This document shows positions 44,384 to 52,491 of a stretch of DNA of 57,128 nucleotides, piece after piece; the stretch's first letter is position 1; each line of letters begins with the position of its first letter. The translations under genes were made by a program, and so were the position numbers. Below the pieces are notes generated by a model, which was not told the DNA's origin, ran no database searches, and worked only from the letters and a program-made list of their open reading frames with translations. This DNA comes from a bacterium (GTDB taxonomy: Bacteria; Verrucomicrobiota; Verrucomicrobiia; Limisphaerales; UBA8199), in assembly GCA_021784555.1 (NCBI GenBank), contig JAJYHY010000006.1, positions 1 to 57,128 of the forward strand, given 5' to 3'.

Positions 44384-45279
44384 GGGGCTGAACGGGAGAT
44401 TACCGCGGGAGATTTCAAGCCGCGCAGGATTCGCTCCGCCTCCGCTTCAACTTGGGCCGGGGCCTCGCCGCATTCCAGGCAATCCGCCCGCTTGGACACA
44501 CTGAAGAACTCGCAATGCAGTGGCCGGGCAAAGGTCCCCGGCACGACGCGGTTGGCGAAAACGCACAGGTTCACCTCGGGCGGCAGACGGAGCAAGCTGT
44601 GCTCCTGGCCGAGGAGCAGATCCAGCGCCATCCGGCATTGAAGAAGGGCAATCTGCTCGATATCCAGGCTCAGAGCGCAAGTTGCCTGCCCCTCCTCGAC
44701 GCTTGGATTGCTGTAGTTCTGAGCCTGCCTCGAGTCGCGAGGCTGGTAACGAAGCTGAAGTTGCGCCGCAATGCACCCATAGCACGCCTTGCCGGGAGAG
44801 GCGCGGTAAACCTCTCCGCCGATTCCGCCGTCATACACCGCGGCGCCAATTTGCGGCAGGCGCAGGCGCAACGCCAGTTGGTTGATGGCATGTTTGCTGG
44901 GCTCGTTGTCGGTGCAGACGGCGATGAGGTCCGGACGCCGCTCCTCGAGGAGGCGGCCCAGGCGTCTTCCTTGCTCGACGGCATCCAGGGGCCAGGCGAT
45001 CACTCGCGCGCCAGGGTTCAGGTTCTGAATGTAGGCGGCCATCTCGGTCAGCTTGGGCTTTCCCAATGAACGGTAGCCCAAAAGATGGCGCACAATATTG
45101 TGTTCTTCGAGCAACTCGCCCGGTCGTTCGACCAGCAGTAACTGGATGCCTAACCGGCCCAGTTCAGCCGCCACGCGGCTGCCGCCTGAGCCCAAGCCGA
45201 TCACGGCCACGGTCTTTGATTCAAGGCCGCAGGTGTCGAGCAGATCGGCGATCCGCCGATAAAACTCATCCCTGTTCAT
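44380..45279 (-). CDS. ThiF/E1-like ubiquitin-activating family enzyme
   Basis: 299 residues from the ATG at 45279, with a GGAG upstream; a longer frame to 45414 runs through a palindromic repeat and is rejected. Residues 24-33 'VAVIGLGSGG' form the ATP loop. 'EEHNIVRHLLGYRSLGKPKLTEM' (58-80) holds the Asn/Arg and Lys76 region. Asp124 is in 'CTDN'. Zinc pairs lie at C166/C169 ('CYGC') and C267/C270 ('CLEC'). Cys201 ('ATCALS') is a candidate thioester cysteine. It would adenylate the C-terminus of a small modifier and pass it to the E2 domain encoded at 45843. There is no fused E2 or rhodanese domain. Confidence 0.87.
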   Translation of the reverse strand: MNRDEFYRRIADLLDTCGLESKTVAVIGLGSGGSRVAAELGRLGIQLLLVERPGELLEEHNIVRHLLGYRSLGKPKLTEMAAYIQNLNPGARVIAWPLDAVEQGRRLGRLLEERRPDLIAVCTDNEPSKHAINQLALRLRLPQIGAAVYDGGIGGEVYRASPGKACYGCIAAQLQLRYQPRDSRQAQNYSNPSVEEGQATCALSLDIEQIALLQCRMALDLLLGQEHSLLRLPPEVNLCVFANRVVPGTFARPLHCEFFSVSKRADCLECGEAPAQVEAEAERILRGLKSPAVISRSAP

Positions 45280-45321
45280 GAATCCGGTCTCCGCGAGGCC
45301 GAACCTCGGACGGTTTTCCCA

Positions 45322-45400
45322 TCTCATTGAGCATTGGGCATTACGCATTTGGCATTGCCAATGAATAATGGTAAATGCCCAATGCCTAATGGGAAATGCT
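45322..45400. repeat. Palindromic TTGGGCATT repeat, copy 1 (upstream of E1-like gene)
   Basis: The core 45352-45391 matches 47151-47190 at 39 of 40 bases in the same orientation, with a shared TCTCATTGAGCATT lead. The unit is itself an imperfect palindrome of ATTGGGCATT/AATGCCCAAT words. The remaining gap to 45571 is G+C-rich and shows no gene. Confidence 0.85.
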
Positions 45401-45571
45401 GCTGGATGCGCCACCGACGGCCTCGTTTTATGCGGCTTGCGATGTAGGACACGCCCCGCCTCACCTCACACGCCGCGCGGCGCGCGCCCAGGCTGCAAAG
45501 CGGCTGCGCGCGCTTGATGCACTCTGCCGCCGCCCTGGTCTCTCGCGCTGCCCTGTCTAGCCGCGCGGGGA

Positions 45572-45796
45572 TTAACTCCTTGCCGCTCCTGGCCGGTAGT
45601 GGCGCTGATAGCGCACCAGGCCGTTGGTGTTTTCGTTTGGAGAGATCAGGTCTTCGGGTTCGGGGCTGGTGATTCCCTCTTCATCCGGGTCGATAAACAC
45701 CGGTTGTTTTGCCTGCCCGGCAGTGTTGATGATCTCCTCCAACTCTGTCGCTCGCTCGAGATCCAAGGGCGCGAATTCGGGACATTCTGTTCTCAT
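45572..45796 (-). CDS. 74-residue protein; candidate modifier of the conjugation operon
   Basis: Preceded by a strong ribosome site (AGAAAGGAAAT before ATG at 45796), so translation is likely. The chain is acidic and Pro-rich with a single Lys (K30), and ends 'GLVRYQRHYRPGAARS'. It lies 46 bases after the JAB-E2 gene and before the E1-like gene, where a ubiquitin-like modifier gene is often found. A beta-grasp fold is not evident; the composition is closer to a disordered Pup-like protein, though no GG or GGE/Q end is present. Gly70 followed by a four-residue tail could be a JAB processing site. It may instead be an unrelated small protein. Confidence 0.6.
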   Translation of the reverse strand: MRTECPEFAPLDLERATELEEIINTAGQAKQPVFIDPDEEGITSPEPEDLISPNENTNGLVRYQRHYRPGAARS

Positions 45797-45842
45797 ATTT
45801 CCTTTCTATGTTGAGATTACGATCTGGTGAGATTGGTTTGGT

Positions 45843-46904
45843 TCATACTGGATAAAGCGGCTCCTCGTCGGCCTGATCGGGCCACTTGCCCAGGGTGAGA
45901 TAGACCAGCAAACAGGCAAACCACCGATGCGCGGCGGTAATGCAGACGGCCGCGGTATCTCTGGCCGGGTTCCACTCGCATTTTCCCAGGCGATTGGTCC
46001 AGCACAGCTCGTTGTCCTGCATCTGGTGCGGGGAACAGGGTAACGGCAGGAGACTGACAATGCGCGGCGGTTCCAGCGGATAGCGCCGCGGATAGCGCAC
46101 CTGGATCGGGAAGTGGCGTCCGCTCTCGACCACGACATATTCCCAGTAAAGATTATTGCCCTCCAGCCGGAGCGCCGCCCTGCCTCCATAGCGCTCCTCC
46201 ATGGCGCGCACCTCGGCTACCAGCCGCCTCTTGTCGTTGAGCAACCGGGGGCCCCAGGCCCAGTGCCGCTGTTCGCCCGTGGCGGTCACCGGGGAAAATG
46301 CCCCGCGCGGCTCGCCCGTTGTATGAATCAGGCCGATGTCCTTAACAACGGGCCGCACTGGCAGGTATTGATAGGCGGTCTCCTGGCCGAGAACGAAGAA
46401 ATCGAACTTGAAATTCTGGTAGGTGACGCTGAAGGGGCTGGGGCGCGGGTTGTCGATGGTGACAATGGCAAAGACCAGCGCCTTGGTGTCGGACGCGCTT
46501 ACCGCCTCCACGTCGGCCAGCCAATCGCCCTGGCTGCAAACGTCCATCTGGTCTGGGTGAACGTGAATGCACCCCATATTCCCGGCATTGGGATTGTCCC
46601 GGCGAATCAGGCCAAGGGTGCGCGCCTGGTAGTCCGCGTCAAAGAGCACACTCTCGGGCGAACAATCCGCGTTTGGCCCCGCTTCAATCAGGCCGCGGAT
46701 GCTAAAGACGGAGGCGCCATTCGCCTGGGCAAATTCCCCCACCAGCATGCCCCCGGTTTCGGTTTCCCTCCCGCGGGCCTCAAACACGCGGTTGGCATAA
46801 TCATAGAAGACCGCCGGCAGGTCCTTGGCCACGATGACCCCCGGATGAGCTGCCACGTCCCTTGCCGGCTCCGCGGCCATGCCTGTGCTCTGCTCCTCCC
46901 TCAT
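45843..46904 (-). CDS. JAB/JAMM peptidase fused to an E2-like (UBC) domain
   Basis: 353 residues from the ATG at 46904 (GTG at 46907 and an ATG at 46880, with GGAGGAG upstream, are alternatives). Residues ~20-170 are a JAB domain: E49 in 'ETGGMLVGEF', then H114-x-H116-x7-S124-x2-D127 in 'IHVHPDQMDVCSQGDW', a complete JAMM zinc site. Residues ~215-340 are E2-like: 'YPLEPPRI', then 'SPHQMQDNELCW' with His293 and the candidate catalytic Cys301, and 'WNP' (311-313) as in UBC folds. One polypeptide thus has both the deconjugase/processing and conjugation activities, unlike systems with separate proteins. The E1-like enzyme is two genes downstream. Confidence 0.86.
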   Translation of the reverse strand: MREEQSTGMAAEPARDVAAHPGVIVAKDLPAVFYDYANRVFEARGRETETGGMLVGEFAQANGASVFSIRGLIEAGPNADCSPESVLFDADYQARTLGLIRRDNPNAGNMGCIHVHPDQMDVCSQGDWLADVEAVSASDTKALVFAIVTIDNPRPSPFSVTYQNFKFDFFVLGQETAYQYLPVRPVVKDIGLIHTTGEPRGAFSPVTATGEQRHWAWGPRLLNDKRRLVAEVRAMEERYGGRAALRLEGNNLYWEYVVVESGRHFPIQVRYPRRYPLEPPRIVSLLPLPCSPHQMQDNELCWTNRLGKCEWNPARDTAAVCITAAHRWFACLLVYLTLGKWPDQADEEPLYPV

Positions 46905-47290
46905 CACAAGAGACTCTGGCTTGCGCGGTGCGCGCTGTATATTGGGGTGTTAACCCGAAACACCGCCCAGGTTGAAGCTACGCGGAGCGGTGCGAAACCG
47001 CTCAAGTCGAGCCCCGTCGGCACGGCGGGTGTCGCGGCGGCTTTTCGCGTCCGTGCCGGGAGCGTGAGGCCACTACCTCAGCTAGCGAGGGAGACCTCAG
47101 ACCGCTCTTCCCGTCTCATTGAGCATTTCTCATTAGGCATTGGGCATTTCGCATTGCCAATGAATAATGGCAAATGCCCAATGCCTAATGAAAAATGCCG
47201 CTCCGCGCGACTGAGGTGCAAATCGGTCCGCCCTCGCCGCAGATGCCGCAAAAGTTGACCTGTCCGCAACGTGTTTTGGAATTCAAGAGA
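46905..47290. repeat. Upstream region of the conjugation operon with palindromic repeats
   Basis: Copy 2 of the TTGGGCATT palindrome lies at about 47114-47200, and the TTGACCTGT repeat begins at 47254. Bases 46905-47110 should hold the operon promoter; no confident -35/-10 was identified. No gene is supported. Confidence 0.6.
47114..47200. repeat. Palindromic TTGGGCATT repeat, copy 2
   Basis: Same orientation and nearly identical core as 45322-45400. The two copies lie either side of the JAB-E2 gene and the 74-residue gene. A shorter related piece is at 42005-42036. Confidence 0.85.
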
Positions 47291-47304
47291 CTAGCGCCGA
47301 AAGC
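47254..47304. repeat. Dispersed TTGACCTGT...CAACGTGTTTTG repeat, copy 2
   Basis: Related to 37841-37890. It overlaps the 3' end of the membrane protein gene at 47291, so its last codons come from repeat sequence. Confidence 0.6.
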
Positions 47305-49009
47305 GCCCGGAGCCTTTGGAAGGCCATACCCAATCCCCCTTCGAAATGTCGATGTGCGGGCTGGAGCCTTGCCCCATCACGATTGCGCCCCCATCGTCCG
47401 TCTCGTCCCAGCCGATCGAATAGAGGGCGAATTGGCCGTCGGCGGTGCGCCGGTACTTTAAGGGTTGACCGGTCGTAACATCATGCGGCACTTCGTCCAG
47501 GAAGGCCGGCGCCAAGGCTTCCAGAATTTCCGGGTATTGGCCATGAGCCAGACGATACCGTTCCAGGGCGCAGGCTACGCGGGCCAGGTCCACGCCCGCC
47601 TGACCATAAGCGAATCGCATCACGACCTTGGCCAGTGCGGGCAGCAGAAGCCGCTCGAAAAAGTTGTAAATGCCCCGGTGACTGATTTCCGCCCGCAGAG
47701 CGGCTTCCGCGCGACCGGCCGCCGCAGGTGAAACCGTGTGGTCTTGCACGTCAGCCAGTGGAAGATACCACCTAGTTTCAAACCGAGCGCAAGTCAGCTC
47801 GTTCTCGTAGAACCATCCGCTGGGGATGATGCGGGCGGCCAGAGGCCGCGTCCTGCGGACGTAACCGATATTCATGACGGCGCACGCACGCTCGCCATAC
47901 ATTCCGGTTCGGCAGTCGGCAAGGAGATCCACCGGTTTGAATTCCTTTTCAAGCACGCTGAGCTGCTCCTCGGTCCATTTGTGTTCTGTCAGTCCTTCCC
48001 ACACCGGCTGGATGGCAACCTCGACCATCGCCATCCGCACCAGCTGCGAAATCAGGAATGGTTCTCCACTCAGCGAGTCTGCCAGGCGGAGCGTCAGTCG
48101 GACATCTTCCAGCGCCTTTTGGGACTGGCCAGCCTCCAGCTCCGCGACTGCCCGCAATTGTAATGTCTGGGCGCAGCTCTTCAATGGCGCCAGGTGCGGC
48201 AGCAGGATGGCCGACGGCCAGCCCTCTGGCTTATACGCCAGAGGGAACCGCGAATAGGGGCGCTTAGCGGCCTCTCTTAGCTCCGCAATGGCCGAATCGT
48301 ACCGGCTCAACGCCAACAGAACATCGGCGGCCGGCGCCCCCGGCCTGGCCGGAGCCGGGAACGGGTTTGTATGCGCATCAGCCTTCCGGAAATACGCCTG
48401 CCACGCTCGCATGTCCGTTGGCTTCCCTTCGCGCCAATCACCGTGAGGCGGCGGTTCCACTCCCAACACTCCTCCGAGCATCTGCAGGCGGTCCACGACA
48501 TTAGTGTCTTGCTTTTGGAGTGGCTCGCCATTCTTATCGATAATCCCTCTGAAACTGCTGGCGACGATGGGCGCCATGGCGAAATTCTCATTATCCGGGA
48601 CCATTGGCGGCGCGAGGCTGGCGAGATCGAAATGCTCTCCTTTGGCTTCGCAGGCTCTCTTGAATTTCTCCCAGCCCCATTTGCCCCTTAGATCTTCCTC
48701 GGCGTGGATGAGCGCGACCAAGGTGACCAGCACCGCCGAGCCAAACAGCACGCGCCGCAAATTGCGCCAATGGCGCACCCAAAGGAAGAATTGAAGTGCC
48801 AGCACTCCGCCCACGGAAAGGACAAGGGCTATGACGAGAGCGAGAGTCGCCTTGTCGGCGATCGCGTTGGCTGGACCGAAGAACAGTTCCAGGATGAAGA
48901 CGACGGCAAACGCGCCCGCCGCGAGCGCCGCCGTCCACGCGAGCGTTCCACCACGCCCCCTCCACGGTCTTGACCATACGGCACTAAGTGATCGGTTCTC
49001 TTGGTTCAT
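47291..49009 (-). CDS. Large membrane protein of a sigma-factor operon (unknown)
   Basis: 572 residues. Three membrane helices lie at about 20-105, followed by a ~450-residue domain with Trp/Pro-rich segments. The C-terminal 'LARVACALERYRLAHGQYPEILEALAP...GQPLKYRRTADGQFALYSIGWDETDDGG' resembles the pseudopilin G-like ending seen in a group of verrucomicrobial proteins often encoded after ECF sigma genes. No enzyme motif is recognised. It lies 40 bases after the anti-sigma-like gene on the same strand and is probably the output or sensor of that operon. Confidence 0.68.
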   Translation of the reverse strand: MNQENRSLSAVWSRPWRGRGGTLAWTAALAAGAFAVVFILELFFGPANAIADKATLALVIALVLSVGGVLALQFFLWVRHWRNLRRVLFGSAVLVTLVALIHAEEDLRGKWGWEKFKRACEAKGEHFDLASLAPPMVPDNENFAMAPIVASSFRGIIDKNGEPLQKQDTNVVDRLQMLGGVLGVEPPPHGDWREGKPTDMRAWQAYFRKADAHTNPFPAPARPGAPAADVLLALSRYDSAIAELREAAKRPYSRFPLAYKPEGWPSAILLPHLAPLKSCAQTLQLRAVAELEAGQSQKALEDVRLTLRLADSLSGEPFLISQLVRMAMVEVAIQPVWEGLTEHKWTEEQLSVLEKEFKPVDLLADCRTGMYGERACAVMNIGYVRRTRPLAARIIPSGWFYENELTCARFETRWYLPLADVQDHTVSPAAAGRAEAALRAEISHRGIYNFFERLLLPALAKVVMRFAYGQAGVDLARVACALERYRLAHGQYPEILEALAPAFLDEVPHDVTTGQPLKYRRTADGQFALYSIGWDETDDGGAIVMGQGSSPHIDISKGDWVWPSKGSGRFRR

Positions 49010-49049
49010 AACTGCCTTTCAGCTCAAAATTCAGCTCTGATTGCTCGGC

Positions 49050-49484
49050 TTAAGCGACCATCAGGCCGGGCCAGACTTCGCCGCGCGGCGGTCGGGGCGA
49101 AGGTTTGGGCCGCTCGACCTTGGCGGGCGACGGCGCGCCGATCAATTCAACCAATAGCTCATGCTGCTGTTTCAAGGCCTGCTGCACTTCGGCCGAAGCT
49201 GAAGAGACCTTCGCAACCGGGCCAGCGTGACGGTCGCGGACGGCAAATTGGACGGATAACACCACCACCCAAGCCGCCGCCAAACCCGCCCAGGCCTTTG
49301 GAGAAGGCCAGAAAATGGCCGAAAGCCGCGAATTCAGCGTCTCCAGCCAGGTCGGAGGCAGGCGCGCGGTCAAAACACGGGCGCACTTGCTGGAAGTGGC
49401 CTCCAGGATTTCCTGACGCCATTCAGGCGGGAGTTGGCGCAGCGTTTGCCGGCGAAGAAGTTCTTCAAAATCGTCAGTATTCAC
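49050..49484 (-). CDS. Putative anti-sigma factor (single-helix membrane protein)
   Basis: 144 residues. The cytoplasmic N-terminus 'MNTDDFEELLRRQTLRQLPPEWRQEIL' is helical and could bind the sigma factor; one membrane helix spans about 73-92 ('AWAGLAAAWVVVLSVQFAV'). The periplasmic part is short and Pro-rich. Its ATG overlaps the sigma gene's stop (ATGA), the standard coupling for sigma/anti-sigma pairs. There is no zinc (H-x3-C-x2-C) motif, so the anti-sigma role is inferred from context. Confidence 0.6.
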   Translation of the reverse strand: MNTDDFEELLRRQTLRQLPPEWRQEILEATSSKCARVLTARLPPTWLETLNSRLSAIFWPSPKAWAGLAAAWVVVLSVQFAVRDRHAGPVAKVSSASAEVQQALKQQHELLVELIGAPSPAKVERPKPSPRPPRGEVWPGLMVA

Positions 49485-49993
49485 TTGATTTCGTCATAAA
49501 GAGGACGCAGCCGCTGGCGCAATTTGTTTAATCCGTAGCGGTAGCGGCTGGCGGCCGTATTGGGAGAAATGCCCAGCGCCTGGCCGATCTGCTCGAAGGT
49601 GAGTTCTTCCCAGAGCTTGAGCTGCACCACGGGGCGTTGCTCGATGGGCAACTCGGCAAGGGCTTCGGTCAAGGCGGCGCGGAAGGCGGCCTCATCCGGG
49701 TCTGGACTGGGAGCGAACAGAGGCACCGGCTTGGCGGCCCATTGCTCCTGATGCTTTTCACGAACGCCGCGGCGGCGCATCAGGTCGATGGCGGCATTAT
49801 GGGCCAGCCGGAAAAGAAATGCCCGTTCGTCCCGAACGTTGCGCAGCAGATCCGGCTGCCGTGCCAGCTTGATGAACACCTCCTGCAGCAGGTCGCGCGT
49901 GTCGGCCTCATTGCGAGTAAAATTCAGGAGGAAGACGAACAAGGGCTGGGCGTATTCGTCGTACAACCGTTCAAGCTCAGTTTGAGCCGGCAT
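49481..49993 (-). CDS. ECF-type RNA polymerase sigma factor
   Basis: 170 residues. Region 2 'YDEYAQPLFVFLLNFTRNEADTRDLLQEVFIKLAR' and 'RAFLFRLAHNAAIDLMRRRG' are followed by a short linker. Region 4 'ALAELPIEQRPVVQLKLWEELTFEQIGQALGISPNTAASRYRYGLNKLRQRL' is a clear helix-turn-helix. Length fits ECF sigmas (sigma24-like). It begins an operon with an anti-sigma-like and a large membrane protein. The target regulon is unknown. Confidence 0.92.
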   Translation of the reverse strand: MPAQTELERLYDEYAQPLFVFLLNFTRNEADTRDLLQEVFIKLARQPDLLRNVRDERAFLFRLAHNAAIDLMRRRGVREKHQEQWAAKPVPLFAPSPDPDEAAFRAALTEALAELPIEQRPVVQLKLWEELTFEQIGQALGISPNTAASRYRYGLNKLRQRLRPLYDEIK

Positions 49994-50187
49994 CGTTCTA
50001 CCAATAAGACGCGTGAGGGGCGAAGATTTGTTTAGGATTCAGCAGCCGGGGGCAGAAGGAGCGGCTTTTGGCTGGTCACCTTCATCGCACTGGCTTCGGC
50101 CAGGTGACAGGTGAGGATGCCGTCGGAGAGGCTGTGGATTAAAGCGCGGAGACGCAAAAGAGGCGGAGAAGCCGATCTGGTTGCCCT

Positions 50188-50943
50188 TTAAATCTTACCG
50201 CCACGTTGGAGACCGCAGTTCGGCCGGGGACTTACCGGCTGCGCCTCCTGGTCAAAGCAATCTCTCGCTGTACCTGGAAAGCCGTAAAACGTTTCACCCT
50301 CCGTATAACCCTCAATCAGCATCTGGCGCATGACCGTATCGTCCTCAAATACTCGCATCCAGATGCTGAAGAAGCCGGTTGCCTGGGCCGTTTTCACGAT
50401 TTGGCGGCGCATGACGACGGTGGGAGAAAAGGCCGAATCTCCTCTGGTGCTTTCGGCCATGAGCCAGACCTCCATTCGCTGGGCATACCGGTCAATAGCA
50501 ACAATCTTCCCATTTTCGTCTGCGATTTGGGCGGGCCCCTTGTCCAACCCTGTGAGGGCCAGCGTGTTCTCGGCCGTCTTCCTTGCCACACAGGCGTGGT
50601 CCAGGCCTTTGGAAGGAACAACTCTCCCGTCGGGCCGGTAATCGAAAGCCGCAGCAGTATTGTCACGGTCCGGGAGGAAAAAGGCCTCCAGCCGAACATC
50701 TTTGTCTTTCTTAGTGGAGTTGCAGTTAACGCAGGCGAGGAGAAAATTGTCCCACCTGTCCATGAGTCCGGGATAGCGGTTCTCATCTTTGGGCTGGATG
50801 TGTTCGACGGCGAGCTGCGTTGCGATGCGGCGCTCGCAGAAGGAGCAGGATGGTTCCAACCGGGCGACAAGGTCCGGAAAGGCGTCACGGTAGTCGGCGA
50901 AATCCTGCTGCTGCGGGCTTGGGCCACGGGTGATTGGGCGCAT
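50188..50943 (-). CDS. ptuB: PtuB-like HNH endonuclease (Septu system)
   Basis: 251 residues. 'MRPITRGPSP' opens like TIGR02646/PtuB proteins. The zinc-bound HNH core has C33-x2-C36, 'VEHIQPK' with His48, Asn66 in 'WDNFLLACVNC', and C71-x2-C74 followed by NSTKK. In Septu this nuclease works with the PtuA ATPase to degrade nucleic acid during phage infection. The ATG lies two bases after the ptuA stop, implying co-translation. No reverse transcriptase is near, so it is not part of a retron. Confidence 0.85.
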   Translation of the reverse strand: MRPITRGPSPQQQDFADYRDAFPDLVARLEPSCSFCERRIATQLAVEHIQPKDENRYPGLMDRWDNFLLACVNCNSTKKDKDVRLEAFFLPDRDNTAAAFDYRPDGRVVPSKGLDHACVARKTAENTLALTGLDKGPAQIADENGKIVAIDRYAQRMEVWLMAESTRGDSAFSPTVVMRRQIVKTAQATGFFSIWMRVFEDDTVMRQMLIEGYTEGETFYGFPGTARDCFDQEAQPVSPRPNCGLQRGGKI

Positions 50944-50945
50944 GG

Positions 50946-52340
50946 TCAGGCTTGCTGCGTAAGTTGGCCACCCGACGCTTGCTCCCCGTCTCTGCGGCTG
51001 CGGCGCCCCAGGACTGCCTGGCGTTTGATTTCCAGGAATGCCTGGAACGCCAGATTATCGGCATAGGGGGCCACTCCCGCAGCGAGCCTCTCCTCGTACT
51101 CCCGCAGCTTGTCCTCTGGCGCTTTCGCCGCCTCGTCCAAGGTCTCGAGATATTCCTTGGCGGCTGCGACCATGTTCTGGTATCGGTGGCCTACCTCGGG
51201 CCGCTGAACACCCATGAGTCCCCCGGCGATTTCTTCTATACCAAGATTGTCTAAATTCGGCACCGGCTGGCCCTCAAGCATGACCAACTCGCCTGGACGT
51301 AACGACTGGACAACGAAGGGCGAGTGAGTCGTGGCAACGAACTGAATGTTGGGGAAAGTACGTCGCAGGTCCTCAACCACACGGCGTTGCCATCTTGGAT
51401 GCAAGTGGACGTCAAGTTCGTCTATCAGGACAACGCCGGGAGAGAGCATTAGCACCTGAGAGGGGTCATTCGCGCCAGGATGACCGGGGCCAAGTAGATA
51501 GGAATTCAGAGTGATCGCCTTGATGGCGATGTCTGCGACCAGCGCCAACATCATGCGTTGGCCGGCGCTGAGATTGTAAAAGGGCTGCTGGGCTCCGGAG
51601 ATCGAGAGAACGATCTCCTTCAAGTCGCTGTCGTATCGGATGCCGTCCGCCCCTGGGATGCAATCCAGGACGGCTCGCTGGACCGCCCGGAAGCCTGGCC
51701 TTTGCGTACCCCTCTCCAGCGCAGCAGCGGTTTCGAACAGAAACCATTCGTTTGTGTCCCGGTCGCGGATCCGTGTGTCGAGGCAGTTCCTGTAGGCGTC
51801 GAACTGCTGTGCCCTGCGTCGGGCAGTTGGGCTGGGAGGTCTTTTGTTTGTGGGCAGCCAGACGCGGCCCGCTCCATAGTACGCGAGTACCGGCAGGGGC
51901 GCTCGATGCGCTTCGGCTTCCGCCAGCAGATGAAAGATTGCGGCTTCGGCTTCCCGCGCTTCCGCGTTCGTTGTGCGTGTTCCGCCCCTGCGAATCATCC
52001 GGGTCCAGCTCAGGCCGTCTGTGTCTCCAATGCGGCCCTGGGCGGTGATCCTTACTGGCAGGGCGGGTTTCCAGAAAGTGCGATCTCCCGCGTTGACTGG
52101 ATTAAGCCTGGCTTCCTCCTTCAAAATGTTGCGCCATCCGCTCCCGGGGGCACCCTTGTGCCAAAGCGCCACCGCCACCGCCAGGGCGTCCAAGGCGCTC
52201 GTTTTCCCCGATCCGTTGTCCCCGATCAGCAAGTGAAATGAACCTCGTTGGTTCGGCGGCGCGTCCCGGTTGCGGGGAAATTCAAGCTCGCGAGAGGCGA
52301 ATCCCTTAAAGTTCTCGATCGTTAGCCTATCTATTCTCAT
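50946..52340 (-). CDS. ptuA: PtuA-like AAA/ABC-type ATPase (Septu system)
   Basis: 464 residues from the ATG at 52340, just before 'RIDRLTIENFKGF', the usual opening of RecF/SMC-like ATPases; the longer frame to 52397 adds no domain. Walker A is 'GDNGSGKT' (40-47), the ABC signature is 'YNLSAGQRMMLAL' (~265), Walker B is 'GVVLIDELDVHLHP' and the switch His is in 'ATTHSPFVVQS'. The C-terminal ~100 residues are helical and charged. PtuA-type ATPases control the partner HNH nuclease. A stand-alone OLD-like or RloC-like ATPase is the alternative, but the HNH neighbour favours Septu. Confidence 0.83.
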   Translation of the reverse strand: MRIDRLTIENFKGFASRELEFPRNRDAPPNQRGSFHLLIGDNGSGKTSALDALAVAVALWHKGAPGSGWRNILKEEARLNPVNAGDRTFWKPALPVRITAQGRIGDTDGLSWTRMIRRGGTRTTNAEAREAEAAIFHLLAEAEAHRAPLPVLAYYGAGRVWLPTNKRPPSPTARRRAQQFDAYRNCLDTRIRDRDTNEWFLFETAAALERGTQRPGFRAVQRAVLDCIPGADGIRYDSDLKEIVLSISGAQQPFYNLSAGQRMMLALVADIAIKAITLNSYLLGPGHPGANDPSQVLMLSPGVVLIDELDVHLHPRWQRRVVEDLRRTFPNIQFVATTHSPFVVQSLRPGELVMLEGQPVPNLDNLGIEEIAGGLMGVQRPEVGHRYQNMVAAAKEYLETLDEAAKAPEDKLREYEERLAAGVAPYADNLAFQAFLEIKRQAVLGRRSRRDGEQASGGQLTQQA

Positions 52341-52491
52341 CGCATTCTGAGTGTAGTCCGACAGTGCCGCATTGTATCTACGAAAATGCCCGATCAAAAA
52401 CGCCGGTCAGTGGTGCGCGGCGAAGGGTGAACGCGCCAGAGGACTGCTGCGGTCCAGGCCGGGCGGACTCACCTCCGTGCCAGACCGTGGA

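Noticed and set aside
45572-45796. Pup/UBact identification of the 74-residue protein
   Set aside because: The C-terminus lacks the GGE/Q or RG-E type ending, and no Pup ligase or proteasome gene is near; E1/E2 enzymes are present instead.
45322-47200. Repeats considered as a CRISPR array
   Set aside because: Only two widely spaced palindromic copies, no regular spacers and no cas genes.
46113-47258. 381-residue + strand frame opposite the JAB-E2 gene
   Set aside because: The - strand product carries complete JAMM and UBC-like motifs; the + frame runs through repeats and has none.
50188-52340. Retron carrying PtuA/PtuB effectors
   Set aside because: No reverse transcriptase gene or msr/msd-like region is visible nearby.
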